Assembly (NCBI GenBank): GCA_002428985.1
Contig: DIYL01000028.1
Span: forward strand, 1 to 45,284
Reading direction: 5' to 3'
Source of the DNA: Anaerolineales bacterium UBA6055
GTDB taxonomy: Bacteria; Chloroflexota; Anaerolineae; Aggregatilineales; Phototrophicaceae
Length of the DNA stretch: 45,284 nt
Part shown: piece after piece, positions 16,620 to 25,474 of the stretch
Layout of the letters: each line of letters begins with the position of its first letter
Numbering within the stretch: the first letter of the stretch is position 1
Program-made: the position numbers and the translations under genes
Notes under the pieces: generated by a model
What the model was told of the DNA's origin: nothing
Databases searched by the model: none
The model's input: only the letters and a program-made list of their open reading frames with translations

Positions 16620-16913
16620 TTGGAAAATTCAACGGATTCATTATCTCACAAGGAAAGACATGATGGAGCTGTGTTAGGAACAGTATATAGTTATACTACC
16701 TTACAAGAAGCACCGGCAGAATTCGAAGGTGTTGCACCCTATCACTTGGCTTTAGTTGAACTAGATAGTGGAAATAAGGTGACAGCACAACTGACAGATA
16801 TAGATGGGCAGATTGCGATTGGTGATCGAGTTGAAATGGTTACACGAAAATTACGTACTGATGGTTCTCGTGGTATGATCATCTACGGTTATAAGTTCCG
16901 TCGAGTTTTCTAG
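16620..16913 (+). CDS. DUF35 OB-fold protein (partner of thiolase/HMG-CoA synthase)
   Basis: The start is probably TTG 16620, with GAAAGG about ten bases upstream; TTG 16611 is in frame but too close to that site. The 97-aa product has the DUF35 OB-fold pattern: GTVYSYTTLQEAPAEFEG, PYHLALVELDSGNKVTAQLTD, IGDRVEMVTRKL and the ending IIYGYKFRRVF. In archaea, DUF35 proteins bridge acetoacetyl-CoA thiolase and HMG-CoA synthase so that the intermediate is channelled. Here the zinc-ribbon half is missing from this protein and a cysteine-free remnant is encoded just upstream in the same frame. The family is clear; whether it still bridges a complex is inference. Confidence 0.85.
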   Translation: MENSTDSLSHKERHDGAVLGTVYSYTTLQEAPAEFEGVAPYHLALVELDSGNKVTAQLTDIDGQIAIGDRVEMVTRKLRTDGSRGMIIYGYKFRRVF

Positions 16914-16933
16914 AATTTCAATTGTAACTAATA

Positions 16934-16965
16934 AAAAAGAGTCGCTCATATGAGTGACTCTTTTT
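16934..16965. terminator. Bidirectional intrinsic terminator
   Basis: AAAAAGAGTCG pairs with TGACTCTTTTT (one G-T pair) around a CTCATATGAG core that can extend the stem. T-runs on both strands mean it can end both the mevalonate operon and the convergent ABC-transporter gene. Confidence 0.9.
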
Positions 16966-16987
16966 AGTTGCAAATTTGAATTAAAAC

Positions 16988-18115
16988 TTATGATTGTTCT
17001 GCTTGTTTTGATTCATAAGCCAACGATAGTTCGGTATTCTTGTCAAATAGATGAACATTATCCAAATTAAAGGTAACACCAAGGTTACCACCAACTTGAG
17101 CGTCAGTACGTGGGTCAGTACGCGCAATGAAGTTTTTACCACCATTTTGGAGGTAGATAATCATTTCATTACCCATTTGCTCAATAACCTCTACGCTTGC
17201 AGAGATGTTTGCGGGGGTAATACCTTGTGGTAGATAGTTTGTATCATGGATGTCTTCTGGACGCACACCAAGGATTACTTCGGAGCCAACATGGCTTTTG
17301 AATGGAGCAGCTTTGTTTGCTGGAATTTTAAGAGTGAATGCACCTGTGTCAACTTCCAAGTTGTCGCCGTCTGGTTTGAGGGTTGCATCAAAGAAGTTCA
17401 TTGATGGGCTACCGATGAAACCAGCGACAAAAACATTGCGTGGGTTATGATACAGATTAAATGGTGAGTCAATTTGTTGGAGTTGACCCGCATTTAAAAC
17501 ACAAATACGTGTTCCCATCGTCATCGCTTCAACCTGATCATGTGTCACATAGATGAAGGTTGTTTCGAGGCGTTGGTGTAGTTTGGATATAAATGAACGA
17601 GCTTCAACACGTAATTTTGCATCTAAGTTTGAGAGTGGTTCATCCATCAAGAAGACAGCTGGTTCGCGAACAATAGCACGGCCAACTGCTACACGTTGAC
17701 GTTGGCCACCAGATAGCTGACGTGGACGACGGTCTAGCAAGTGGTCAATACCTAATTCACGAGCAGCTTCATTTACACGCTCATCAATAATTTTCTTAGG
17801 TGTCTTACGTAGCTTGAGACCAAATGCCATATTATCATATACGGTCATGTGTGGGTACAAAGCATAACTTTGGAACACCATCGCAACATCGCGGTCTTTT
17901 GGCGCGACATTGTTAACCACACGATCGCCAATGAGGATTTCACCATCGCTGATTTCTTCAAGACCAGCTAACATACGTAGGCTTGTTGACTTGCCACAGC
18001 CAGATGGACCAACAAAAACAAGAAATTCTTTATCTGCTACAGCGATATTTAAGTCTGATACTACTGTTACATCGCCATAACGTTTATAAACGTGATTGAA
18101 AGTGACACTAGCCAC
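16988..18115 (-). CDS. Carbohydrate ABC transporter ATPase, MsmK/UgpC/MalK type
   Basis: This 375-aa subunit powers uptake of sugars or glycerol-3-phosphate and often serves several permeases. I place the start at GTG 18115 because GGAGG lies five bases before it and the product then begins ASVTFNHVYKRYG, as usual in this family. The frame runs upstream to 18184 without a better site. Walker A is GPSGCGKST, the signature is LSGGQRQRV, Walker B is VFLMDEPLSNLD, and the switch His is in THDQ. The C-terminal TOBE region (GVRPEDIHD) is complete. No permease or binding protein is adjacent, consistent with a shared multi-system ATPase. Confidence 0.93.
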   Translation of the reverse strand: MASVTFNHVYKRYGDVTVVSDLNIAVADKEFLVFVGPSGCGKSTSLRMLAGLEEISDGEILIGDRVVNNVAPKDRDVAMVFQSYALYPHMTVYDNMAFGLKLRKTPKKIIDERVNEAARELGIDHLLDRRPRQLSGGQRQRVAVGRAIVREPAVFLMDEPLSNLDAKLRVEARSFISKLHQRLETTFIYVTHDQVEAMTMGTRICVLNAGQLQQIDSPFNLYHNPRNVFVAGFIGSPSMNFFDATLKPDGDNLEVDTGAFTLKIPANKAAPFKSHVGSEVILGVRPEDIHDTNYLPQGITPANISASVEVIEQMGNEMIIYLQNGGKNFIARTDPRTDAQVGGNLGVTFNLDNVHLFDKNTELSLAYESKQAEQS

Positions 18116-18227
18116 AGGAACCTCCATTAAAAATAGATTTAATCCAAAAAATTGGTAAAAATGCACAAGTATCTTACTTGACATTAATCAATATTTGTAG
18201 ATGGATTATATATTTTAAGCTTTAATT

Positions 18228-18258
18228 TTGCAAAAACCAATTTTATGTATTGTACAAT
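18228..18258 (+). promoter_or_regulatory. Candidate promoter of the cinA-like operon
   Basis: TTGCAA (18228-18233) and TACAAT (18253-18258) are separated by 19 bases and lie about 40 bp before the CinA-like start codon, in the divergent gap with the ABC ATPase gene. Each box has one or two mismatches to the sigma-70 consensus. Confidence 0.4.
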
Positions 18259-18298
18259 AGCTTAGTGATTTATGGAAATAACAGAGGTGTAAATGTAA

Positions 18299-19528
18299 AT
18301 GTCTGATAATCCAAATGCAGAAATTATAGCAATAGGCACTGAGATTTTGCTTGGTGAAATTACAGATACAAATTCAGTATTTATGGCAAGAGCTTTAAGA
18401 GATATTGGGGTTAATGTTTTTTATATGACGACTGTAGGGGATAACTTACAGCGGATTAGCGATGCAATCGATTTAGCGTTAGATCGAGCAGAAGTCATTA
18501 TAACGTGTGGTGGCTTAGGTCCAACCGTTGACGATATGACAAGACAGGGTATTGCTAATGCAACAAATCGTGAACTTGTTTTTCATCAGTCTTTATATGA
18601 CATGATCGCTGAACGTTTCCGTGGATTTGGCGTAACAATGACCGAAAACAATCGTCAACAAGCATTTTTGCCAGCAGATGCTAAAGTCATAGAAAATCCT
18701 GTAGGTACAGCACCGAGTTTTATTGTCGAGACAGACCGTGGCATTGTTATTAGTCTACCGGGTGTACCACGTGAGATGAAATATCTAATGTCATCATCCG
18801 TTATCCCTTACCTCCTAGAGTCTTATTCCCTAGGCATCATTATTGCAAGAATACTAAAAACTGCTGGTATAGGTGAAAGTACATTGGACGATAAGATTGG
18901 TAAGGATCTATTAAGCCAGAGCAACCCGACTGTTGGTTTAGCTGCACATCATGGTAGCGTCGATGTACGTATCACGGCGAAAGCGGATTCTAAAGATGAA
19001 GCCGCCGAAATGTTAGATGATATGCAAATAAAAGTAATGGACAAGATTGGATCGTTTGTTTACGGTACAGATAGTGAGACTCTAGAAGATGTAGTGACTG
19101 ATAAATTAAAAGATCAGGGTGTTAATGTACTAATCATTGAAGCCGGTCTAGAAGGTGCCATCACAGATAAATTAAATTCAGAAGTATACAGTTCGGTGAA
19201 GTTTAGACATCCAGATGATGTTTACAATACATATAATTTAGATACTGATTTGTCACTGAAAGAATGTGCCTTACAGCTTACAACTAAATCATTAGAGGAT
19301 GCGAATCAAAAGGCTGTTATCATTTTACTCAGTTATCCAGATATGGATGAGAATGCAGATGTAGAGCAGGGGAGTGTGATTGCAGTTATGACAGAGCAGA
19401 TGCATGAACCTAGATACCGTGTCTATGGATTTGGTGCAAAATCGAACCTTGCACGCGACTGGATGCCACGCTGGGGATTATCAACATTGTGGAGATCGTT
19501 GAAGGAGAATGACAGTGTCGTGGACTAG
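18299..19528 (+). CDS. CinA-like protein with intact nucleotide-pyrophosphatase-like half and degenerate amidohydrolase half
   Basis: The 409-aa product has a good ribosome site (GAGGTG) about ten bases before ATG 18299. Residues 5-170 match the MoCF-type CinA domain: AEIIAIGTEILLGEITDTNS, TCGGLGPTVDDMTR, NRQQAFLP and SLPGVPREM. This half normally acts in NAD-related nucleotide recycling. The C-terminal part (about 270-405) aligns in length with the nicotinamide-nucleotide amidohydrolase domain but has lost its signature: where AESCTGG is expected it reads IEAGLEG (280-286), and the Gly-rich VTGIAGPGGG region is replaced by LLSYPDMDENAD. So the deamidase half is probably inactive. The gene overlaps the next by 14 bp, within one operon. 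Confidence 0.82.
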   Translation: MSDNPNAEIIAIGTEILLGEITDTNSVFMARALRDIGVNVFYMTTVGDNLQRISDAIDLALDRAEVIITCGGLGPTVDDMTRQGIANATNRELVFHQSLYDMIAERFRGFGVTMTENNRQQAFLPADAKVIENPVGTAPSFIVETDRGIVISLPGVPREMKYLMSSSVIPYLLESYSLGIIIARILKTAGIGESTLDDKIGKDLLSQSNPTVGLAAHHGSVDVRITAKADSKDEAAEMLDDMQIKVMDKIGSFVYGTDSETLEDVVTDKLKDQGVNVLIIEAGLEGAITDKLNSEVYSSVKFRHPDDVYNTYNLDTDLSLKECALQLTTKSLEDANQKAVIILLSYPDMDENADVEQGSVIAVMTEQMHEPRYRVYGFGAKSNLARDWMPRWGLSTLWRSLKENDSVVD

Positions 19529-20093
19529 TTTTTATAATCGAGTTATAGCATTAGGCAAAGAACGACATAAAGCTGTTTGGATTAAGCCAAATCTAGAATT
19601 ATTGCCATTACCTATACAACGATATGACGAACCATTTTTCCCATTAAGTAAAGCGATTGTACAAGCTACTCAATCATCTGTCGGACTGTATGTATTCGAT
19701 ATGGCTAGTTATTTAGCTACAGGTGCTGCAGGTATTGTTGCTCTAGAACGTGCCATTGCATATACAAAAGATAAAGCGATAACAATTCTTCATGGGCCAT
19801 TTACAGGAGAAAGTTACACAGTTCTAGCCGATGATATTAGTTTTACAGTAGATGCGCTCACTGTAACACGACAATCCGACCTTAACTTTTATATCGAGAA
19901 TATGCCTCATGCTGCCTTCTTGTGGAACGATGATATTAGTGATGGGGAAGGCGGGATATTTGATGAAACCTCTATGAGCTTGCATCAGAGTAACTCTGAC
20001 ACTATTGATATACCGGTTTTAAGTTCTATTGATTTACTCACTGATTTAAGTGATTCTTTTATGAATAGTATGAAACAGTATGTCAGCAATTAA
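19515..20093 (+). CDS. PyrF-like protein lacking all catalytic residues (OMP decarboxylase pseudoenzyme)
   Basis: I chose GTG 19515 because GGAG lies seven bases before it; ATG 19509 would be only one base from that site. The 192-aa product keeps the framework of type 2 orotidine-5'-phosphate decarboxylase: SFYNRVIAL, PNLELLP, ATGAAGIVALERAIAY and VDALTVT. The active site is gone: the GIDP Asp reads WIKP (22-25), the KPQ Lys reads YVFDMA (59-64), and the DAKRGDIG catalytic loop reads ILHGPFTGES (91-99). It is also shorter than the usual 260-280 aa. The frame is open and overlaps both neighbours, so translation seems preserved. A scaffolding or regulatory role, or late decay, are both possible. 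Confidence 0.65.
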   Translation: MSWTSFYNRVIALGKERHKAVWIKPNLELLPLPIQRYDEPFFPLSKAIVQATQSSVGLYVFDMASYLATGAAGIVALERAIAYTKDKAITILHGPFTGESYTVLADDISFTVDALTVTRQSDLNFYIENMPHAAFLWNDDISDGEGGIFDETSMSLHQSNSDTIDIPVLSSIDLLTDLSDSFMNSMKQYVSN

Positions 20094-20586
20094 ATCCCAA
20101 ATTATTGATGATCTATATCAAAAAGGGTTAATACAATTTGGCCGCTTCTATGTATTAAATGACATCTTGGCAGTTCGATTTCATTTAGAATTGCTCCCAT
20201 CGTATCCCCGATTACATAGCAAGGTTGTTCAACTATTTATTGAAAAAGTAGACAGGTCAATACAATTAGACTATGTTCTTGCCACATATGATGCGATACC
20301 ACTTGGGACTATGATAGCTGATGCATTAAAATTACCATTATTAATGCAATTCAACAGTGGAACAACACCTGCGAGTCGTATTATTGGGTCTTATGATATA
20401 GGGCATCCAACACTGATTATATCTAATTCGTCAGATAATCTTGATATACTACTATCCGATTGCACGAGAGTTGGGTTAGAAGTTGAGAAAATACTGGCAA
20501 TAGTGCAAGAAAAAAGTGCCTCAGATAAAACTGAAACATTCATTAACCAGAATGATATTGAAAATTTACGAGATAACATACTCTAA
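20080..20586 (+). CDS. PyrE-like protein lacking the PRPP-binding motif (orotate phosphoribosyltransferase pseudoenzyme)
   Basis: The 168-aa product overlaps the PyrF-like gene by 14 bp. The start of the fold is recognisable (IIDDLYQKGLIQFGRFYVLND, then LDYVLATYDAIPLGTMIADALKLPLL), matching orotate phosphoribosyltransferases, including the form fused to PyrF in Chloroflexota. The PRPP loop VLVVDDxxTTG is replaced by TLIISNSSDNLD (111-122), and the Lys-containing RKE.K..GT segment reads MQFNSGTTP. It is therefore unlikely to bind PRPP. With the PyrF-like gene it looks like a broken-up and inactivated PyrFE fusion. It ends 4 bp from lepA on the other strand. Confidence 0.6.
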   Translation: MSAIKSQIIDDLYQKGLIQFGRFYVLNDILAVRFHLELLPSYPRLHSKVVQLFIEKVDRSIQLDYVLATYDAIPLGTMIADALKLPLLMQFNSGTTPASRIIGSYDIGHPTLIISNSSDNLDILLSDCTRVGLEVEKILAIVQEKSASDKTETFINQNDIENLRDNIL

Positions 20587-20589
20587 TTG

Positions 20590-22389
20590 TTAGTCATCTA
20601 GGCTTAGAAGTGCCATAAATGCTTCTTGTGGTACTTCTACCGATCCAACCATCTTCATACGTTTTTTACCTTTTTTCTGCTTCTCGAGCAATTTTTTCTT
20701 GCGTGTCACATCACCACCATAACACTTTGCCAATACATCCTTGCGCATCGCTTTTACATTTGCGCGTGATATAACACGTTTTCCAATCGCTGCTTGTACT
20801 GGTACAGCAAACATCTGACGCGGAATAAGATCTTTCAATTTAGTTACCAGTTTTTGACCGCGGTGATAGGCATCGTCGCGATGACAAATCATTGCTAAGG
20901 CATCAACAGACTCATCGTTAACGAGAACCTCTACTTTAACAAGGTCACCTGAACGATACTCAATAAACTGATAATCAAGGCTTGCATATCCTTGAGTTAC
21001 GCTTTTGAGTTTGTCGTAAAAATCAATAATGATTTCCGATAGAGGAATCTCAAAATGTATAATCACACGCGTTGCGTCTAGATATTCTGTTGTTTCATAA
21101 ATACCACGTTTATTGATGACCAAATCCATTATGGGGCCAATATAATTTTGTGGAACGTAGATCTGGATTTTCATCCACGGTTCTAGAACTTCATCAATTA
21201 CATTTTCTTCAGGTAATAGTGCTGGACTATCTACTTCTATAGTTTCGCCATCTTTTTGGATAACGCGATATTCTACGCTTGGCGCCGTGGCTAGAATATC
21301 TAGATCATATTCACGTTCAAGCCGTTCTTGGATAATCTCCATGTGGAATAATCCTAAGAACCCAACACGAAAACCAAAATTAAGAGCCTGTGATGTTTCA
21401 GGTTGATATGTCAATGATGCATCATTCAATTGCAACTTATCTAATGCATCGCGTAGATCAGAGTAATCATCATTTTCGGTAGGATAGATACCCGCATAGA
21501 CCATCGGCTTCACCTGTTCATAGCCGGGCAAAGCTGTCTCCGTACCCTTAACGGCCAAAGTAATCGTATCGCCAACACGACATTCTTGAACTGTTTTGAA
21601 CCCTGTGGCTATATAACCGACTTCACCTGGTTTTAGCTCGTCCACAGTACGCATCACAGGATCGAAAATCCCTAATTCCACTGGTTCAAATTTTGCTCCG
21701 GTAGCGAAAAGCTTGAGCATATCACGCTTGCCGATTGTTCCATCAACCATACGAACATAGGCGATCACGCCTTTATAGACATCGTAGTGAGAATCAAATA
21801 TCAAGGCACGAACTGGTTCTTCTGGCAGAGTAACTGGTGGGGGAACTTCACGAATAACTTGTTCTAGAACATCTTCAACACCAAGGCCGTTTTTGGCTGA
21901 TATATGTAGCATATCCTCAGCAGGTGTTCCCAACAAATCTTCAATTTCCTGTGCAATAACATCGGGTTGCGCCGCAGGTAAGTCAATCTTGTTGATAACA
22001 GGTATAATCTCTAGATCTTGTTCTAATGCCAAATAAACATTTGTAAGTGTTTGTGCTTCGATACCTTGACTTGCATCTACAACAAGAATCGCACCCTCAC
22101 ATGCCTGTAGTGCCCGACTTACTTCATATGTAAAGTCAACATGCCCGGGGGTATCGATAAGATTTATCAAATATTCATTGCCATCTTTTGATTCATATAC
22201 CATACGTACAGCAGATGCTTTAATTGTGACACCACGCTCTCGTTCTAGTGCCATACTATCTAATAATTGTTCCTGCATTTCTCGTTCGCTAACTGTTTTC
22301 GTTAACTCCAATAAACGATCCGCTAGCGTACTCTTACCATGGTCAACATGAGCGATGATGCAGAAGTTTCTAATATTGTCGAGTTTCAT
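20590..22389 (-). CDS. lepA: Elongation factor 4 (LepA), ribosome back-translocating GTPase
   Basis: At 599 aa this is full length. GTPase motifs are AHVDHGKSTLAD, DTPGHVDF and NKIDLPAA. The family-specific C-terminus is present (LEKQKKGKKRMKMVGSVEVP), with CYGGDVTRKKKLL before it. LepA acts on stalled or mistranslocated ribosomes. ATG 22389 is the only sensible start. It is the last gene of a leftward series with TlyA, a protease and two membrane proteins; the 68-bp gap to tlyA may hold its own promoter. Confidence 0.97.
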   Translation of the reverse strand: MKLDNIRNFCIIAHVDHGKSTLADRLLELTKTVSEREMQEQLLDSMALERERGVTIKASAVRMVYESKDGNEYLINLIDTPGHVDFTYEVSRALQACEGAILVVDASQGIEAQTLTNVYLALEQDLEIIPVINKIDLPAAQPDVIAQEIEDLLGTPAEDMLHISAKNGLGVEDVLEQVIREVPPPVTLPEEPVRALIFDSHYDVYKGVIAYVRMVDGTIGKRDMLKLFATGAKFEPVELGIFDPVMRTVDELKPGEVGYIATGFKTVQECRVGDTITLAVKGTETALPGYEQVKPMVYAGIYPTENDDYSDLRDALDKLQLNDASLTYQPETSQALNFGFRVGFLGLFHMEIIQERLEREYDLDILATAPSVEYRVIQKDGETIEVDSPALLPEENVIDEVLEPWMKIQIYVPQNYIGPIMDLVINKRGIYETTEYLDATRVIIHFEIPLSEIIIDFYDKLKSVTQGYASLDYQFIEYRSGDLVKVEVLVNDESVDALAMICHRDDAYHRGQKLVTKLKDLIPRQMFAVPVQAAIGKRVISRANVKAMRKDVLAKCYGGDVTRKKKLLEKQKKGKKRMKMVGSVEVPQEAFMALLSLDD

Positions 22390-22457
22390 TACCTATAATT
22401 CTCCAGGTTCTTAACATCTACATTATTATAGATATTGTGATTCAGTAGTAGGGCAAT

Positions 22458-23246
22458 CTAAAGACTGTCATCAACTATTAAGGGAATTTTTTCACTATAT
22501 GGCGTACTTGATACCTCATATCCTGATGACATCCAAGCCAAGTATTCTACGTTTCCCTTTTGACCTGTGATTGGTGATTTCATTAAATCAACCACATCAA
22601 ATCCCTTATCTTCTGAAAATGTTGCAATATCGTGCAAAACGCGTTTATGAATATTACTATCTCTCACGATACCACCTTTACCTACATTTTGCTTTCCTGC
22701 CTCAAATTGTGGCTTTATAAGGGTAATAATATTAGCTTTAGGCATCAACCAGTTTTGGACAGCAGGCAGAATGAGTTTTAGAGAGATGAATGAAACATCG
22801 ATGACGACTAAATTAACAGCCTCGTCTAATATTTCTAGATATCTTGCGTTGGTATTTTCAAGAAGAACAACACGTTTATCGACGCGCAAACGATAATCAA
22901 TAATCCCGCGCCCAACATCAATTGCATAAACACGCTCGGCACCTTTTTGCAATAGACAATCTGTAAACCCACCTGTGCTAGCACCAACATCAGCGCAAAT
23001 CTTACCTTGAACATTGAGATTGAAGGTATTTAATGCACCTTCTAATTTTAATCCTCCACGCCCCACATATTTAGGTTTCGACTTTAATGTGATTTCTGCA
23101 TCGATAGGCACTTTCATACCTGGCTTATCTATGATTTGATCATTAACTGATATTTCAGCTGCCATTATCATAGCAGCTGCTTTTGAACGGCTTGGCACCA
23201 AGTTTTTTTCTACTAATAGAATATCTAGACGTTGTTTCTGGGGCAT
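22458..23246 (-). CDS. tlyA: TlyA family rRNA 2'-O-methyltransferase
   Basis: TlyA proteins methylate ribose in 16S/23S rRNA. The 262-aa protein starts with an S4 RNA-binding domain (RLDILLVEKNLVPSRSKAAAMI, about residues 5-65). A FtsJ-type methyltransferase domain follows with SAM motif CADVGASTGGFTDCLL and later VVIDVSFISLKLILP and LIKPQFEAG. The linker GRGGLKLEGAL is typical. It lies 9 bp from the protease gene upstream, in an operon with lepA downstream. Confidence 0.93.
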   Translation of the reverse strand: MPQKQRLDILLVEKNLVPSRSKAAAMIMAAEISVNDQIIDKPGMKVPIDAEITLKSKPKYVGRGGLKLEGALNTFNLNVQGKICADVGASTGGFTDCLLQKGAERVYAIDVGRGIIDYRLRVDKRVVLLENTNARYLEILDEAVNLVVIDVSFISLKLILPAVQNWLMPKANIITLIKPQFEAGKQNVGKGGIVRDSNIHKRVLHDIATFSEDKGFDVVDLMKSPITGQKGNVEYLAWMSSGYEVSSTPYSEKIPLIVDDSL

Positions 23247-23254
23247 TAAAGCCT

Positions 23255-25471
23255 CTAATCTCTAACCATTTCAATTATTATATCTAATGTATTGCCAACT
23301 TCTTCATCAAGTTCAAAGCCATCTGCAGCGATCGGTAAATATCCTTGAGCTTCTATTATGACACTATATGGTGTTTCCAATGATAATGGTCTATCAAACT
23401 GAAATTGACCGTTACGGTCCGTTGTAGCAATAGCAAATACTTGTTCTTGATTCCAGACGAAGTCCCCTACAGAAAAGTCCTCGGTAATGAGAATAACACT
23501 AACATTTGGAATACCTAAACGCGTAGCTGTATCCAATACTATCCCGCTGAATGTCACACCCTCTGCTTCAGAGAATCGATCAATAGGCAGTTGTCCAATC
23601 CCGACAACTGCCGTCGTTTCTAGAATCTGCAGTCCGTTCACAATTAACTGTAATGTATATGTACCATCTGGAGGGTTGTTTAATGACAACAAGAAATTAG
23701 ATCCAGACTCAGTTGTTATCCATGGAGAGGTTTGTTCATAAAATAGTTGATCGTCAACAAACCACCTTAGTGTCCAGAGTGTGCCTGCTGCAATTTGTTG
23801 CCAATTGAACTTAGCATATATCACATCAACAACGGCAGGAAATGATGAAATAGTTGGGTTGTTAAGTGCTTCGAAAGGTGAATCAGCGGAGGTATACCCT
23901 AAATCAGTAAAAATAGTTGGTAGAGGGCCTTCTTGAGCACCTGCTACGATAAAATCAGCTGTTGCAGACAGTGCATTATTTATATACAACTCAAGCCGAT
24001 ATTTACCCGGGAATAAACCACCTTGTGGTCGCAGATTAACAACGTTTGAACCATTTGCTCCAAACTCCCAAGTATCTTCAGCACGGGCTACTTCGGCATC
24101 ATTGAAGTACCAAATTGTTGTCCAAGTTGATCCATCGATCATATTAGCATATACAAACCTTGCTGATGCAATACTGCCTGATGGAAGCACATAACCATTC
24201 CCAAGCAGATTACCTTGCAAATCAAGTAATCCAAAAACAATATTGCTAAATGTAGGATCTGTTGTGACACCACCTCCAATGGTGATTCTTTGGCTACCTG
24301 CCGCCAGTCCATTGATTAGTAAGCTGAATTCATATGTCCCATTTGCCCAAGGTTGATCCCGACTTCCTACATACCATAGGCCATTTTCACTACCACTCCA
24401 ACGAACAGGCGGTAAGCTGAAAATGGGGTCAGGCACACCATCACGTGTTACACGAACTTCATATACCGTTTCTGGGGTCATATTTTTATAGTCGAAAAAC
24501 AGGTAAAGACTATTTGTATTGGCAGGCAATCGACCGACAACCGTAGATGGAAGACCGTTTACAACAGAGGGCGAGAAAAACAATCGAGAAAAACTTGGTG
24601 GATCAATGGGATTGGGGCGAATTTCAGGAGTTGTTAGGTTTTGAACATCAAGGTTAAGTGAAGCGCTACGAATCAAGCGTTGCGCAAAATTTGAGGGCCT
24701 AATGGTACTGATAAAATCACCAATGGGAACACATTGATCGTTGGAGTTGATCAAGCCATCGCGATTCGTATCATTGATGAATTTACAACCGATACTTGCG
24801 TTCGTTAATGTTACAGGAACAGTAGTTGGAATGCCGATAAGCTGCCCATTTGAATTATAGGCACCGCCACCTGACATTGTTCCAGGAATAGTCGCTCGAG
24901 TTTTAAACCATGATTGGCTACCACCTCTCGGTTCTGCAATAAATGCCGTGATTGTTCCACGTGCAACATCAACAGGCTCGTTGCCAATATCTGGATAACC
25001 AATGATCGTAATATTTTGGTCAATACTAACTTCTGTTGAATCGGCTACTTCTACAAAGGGTAGGGGGGGTAATGCACCATCTGCGATTAAACGTCCATCT
25101 AACTCACGTGAGATTCTTAATAATGCAATATCAAGACCTTGGTCGACTTGTAGTAATTCAGCACGATATTTCGGTATAGGCGGTTCATCTAAGTCAACAC
25201 TGATTGCAATAATAAGTGTATCACCATTACATATTCCGGCCTGTACAATACTATGTGCATTGGTCAGTATTAGACCATTTGAACTTACAATTGTACCTGT
25301 TGTAACACACGAGATATTTAATGCATCATCTGCATTGCTTGCTTGGTATATGAATACTGTAGCTCGTTTAAGTCGGTCAATATCCAATGATACGGGTGAT
25401 TGTGACTGAACAGATGGGACTAGCATATATAGGAATGTAATTATTGTTAGTATTTTTTGTGGTCTTGACAT
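23255..25471 (-). CDS. Secreted trypsin-like serine protease with beta-sandwich and CarboxypepD-regulatory domains
   Basis: The 738-aa protein has a signal peptide (ITFLYMLVPSVQSQ). The protease domain carries H73 (LTNAHSIV), D114 (LDIALLRI) and the serine in GTMSGGGAYN (S200), so the triad appears complete, although the GNSGGP motif is altered. Next to it, DTNRDGLINSND (234-245) looks like a calcium-binding EF-hand or dockerin-like loop. Residues about 290-630 hold three similar beta domains (LPANTNSLYLFFDYKN; SGSIASARFVYANM; FPAVVDVIYAKFNW). The last 95 residues resemble a carboxypeptidase regulatory domain (FSGIVLDTATRLGIPNVSVIL). It is probably a cell-surface or extracellular protease; the substrate is unknown. 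Confidence 0.85.
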   Translation of the reverse strand: MSRPQKILTIITFLYMLVPSVQSQSPVSLDIDRLKRATVFIYQASNADDALNISCVTTGTIVSSNGLILTNAHSIVQAGICNGDTLIIAISVDLDEPPIPKYRAELLQVDQGLDIALLRISRELDGRLIADGALPPLPFVEVADSTEVSIDQNITIIGYPDIGNEPVDVARGTITAFIAEPRGGSQSWFKTRATIPGTMSGGGAYNSNGQLIGIPTTVPVTLTNASIGCKFINDTNRDGLINSNDQCVPIGDFISTIRPSNFAQRLIRSASLNLDVQNLTTPEIRPNPIDPPSFSRLFFSPSVVNGLPSTVVGRLPANTNSLYLFFDYKNMTPETVYEVRVTRDGVPDPIFSLPPVRWSGSENGLWYVGSRDQPWANGTYEFSLLINGLAAGSQRITIGGGVTTDPTFSNIVFGLLDLQGNLLGNGYVLPSGSIASARFVYANMIDGSTWTTIWYFNDAEVARAEDTWEFGANGSNVVNLRPQGGLFPGKYRLELYINNALSATADFIVAGAQEGPLPTIFTDLGYTSADSPFEALNNPTISSFPAVVDVIYAKFNWQQIAAGTLWTLRWFVDDQLFYEQTSPWITTESGSNFLLSLNNPPDGTYTLQLIVNGLQILETTAVVGIGQLPIDRFSEAEGVTFSGIVLDTATRLGIPNVSVILITEDFSVGDFVWNQEQVFAIATTDRNGQFQFDRPLSLETPYSVIIEAQGYLPIAADGFELDEEVGNTLDIIIEMVRD

Positions 25472-25474
25472 GGT

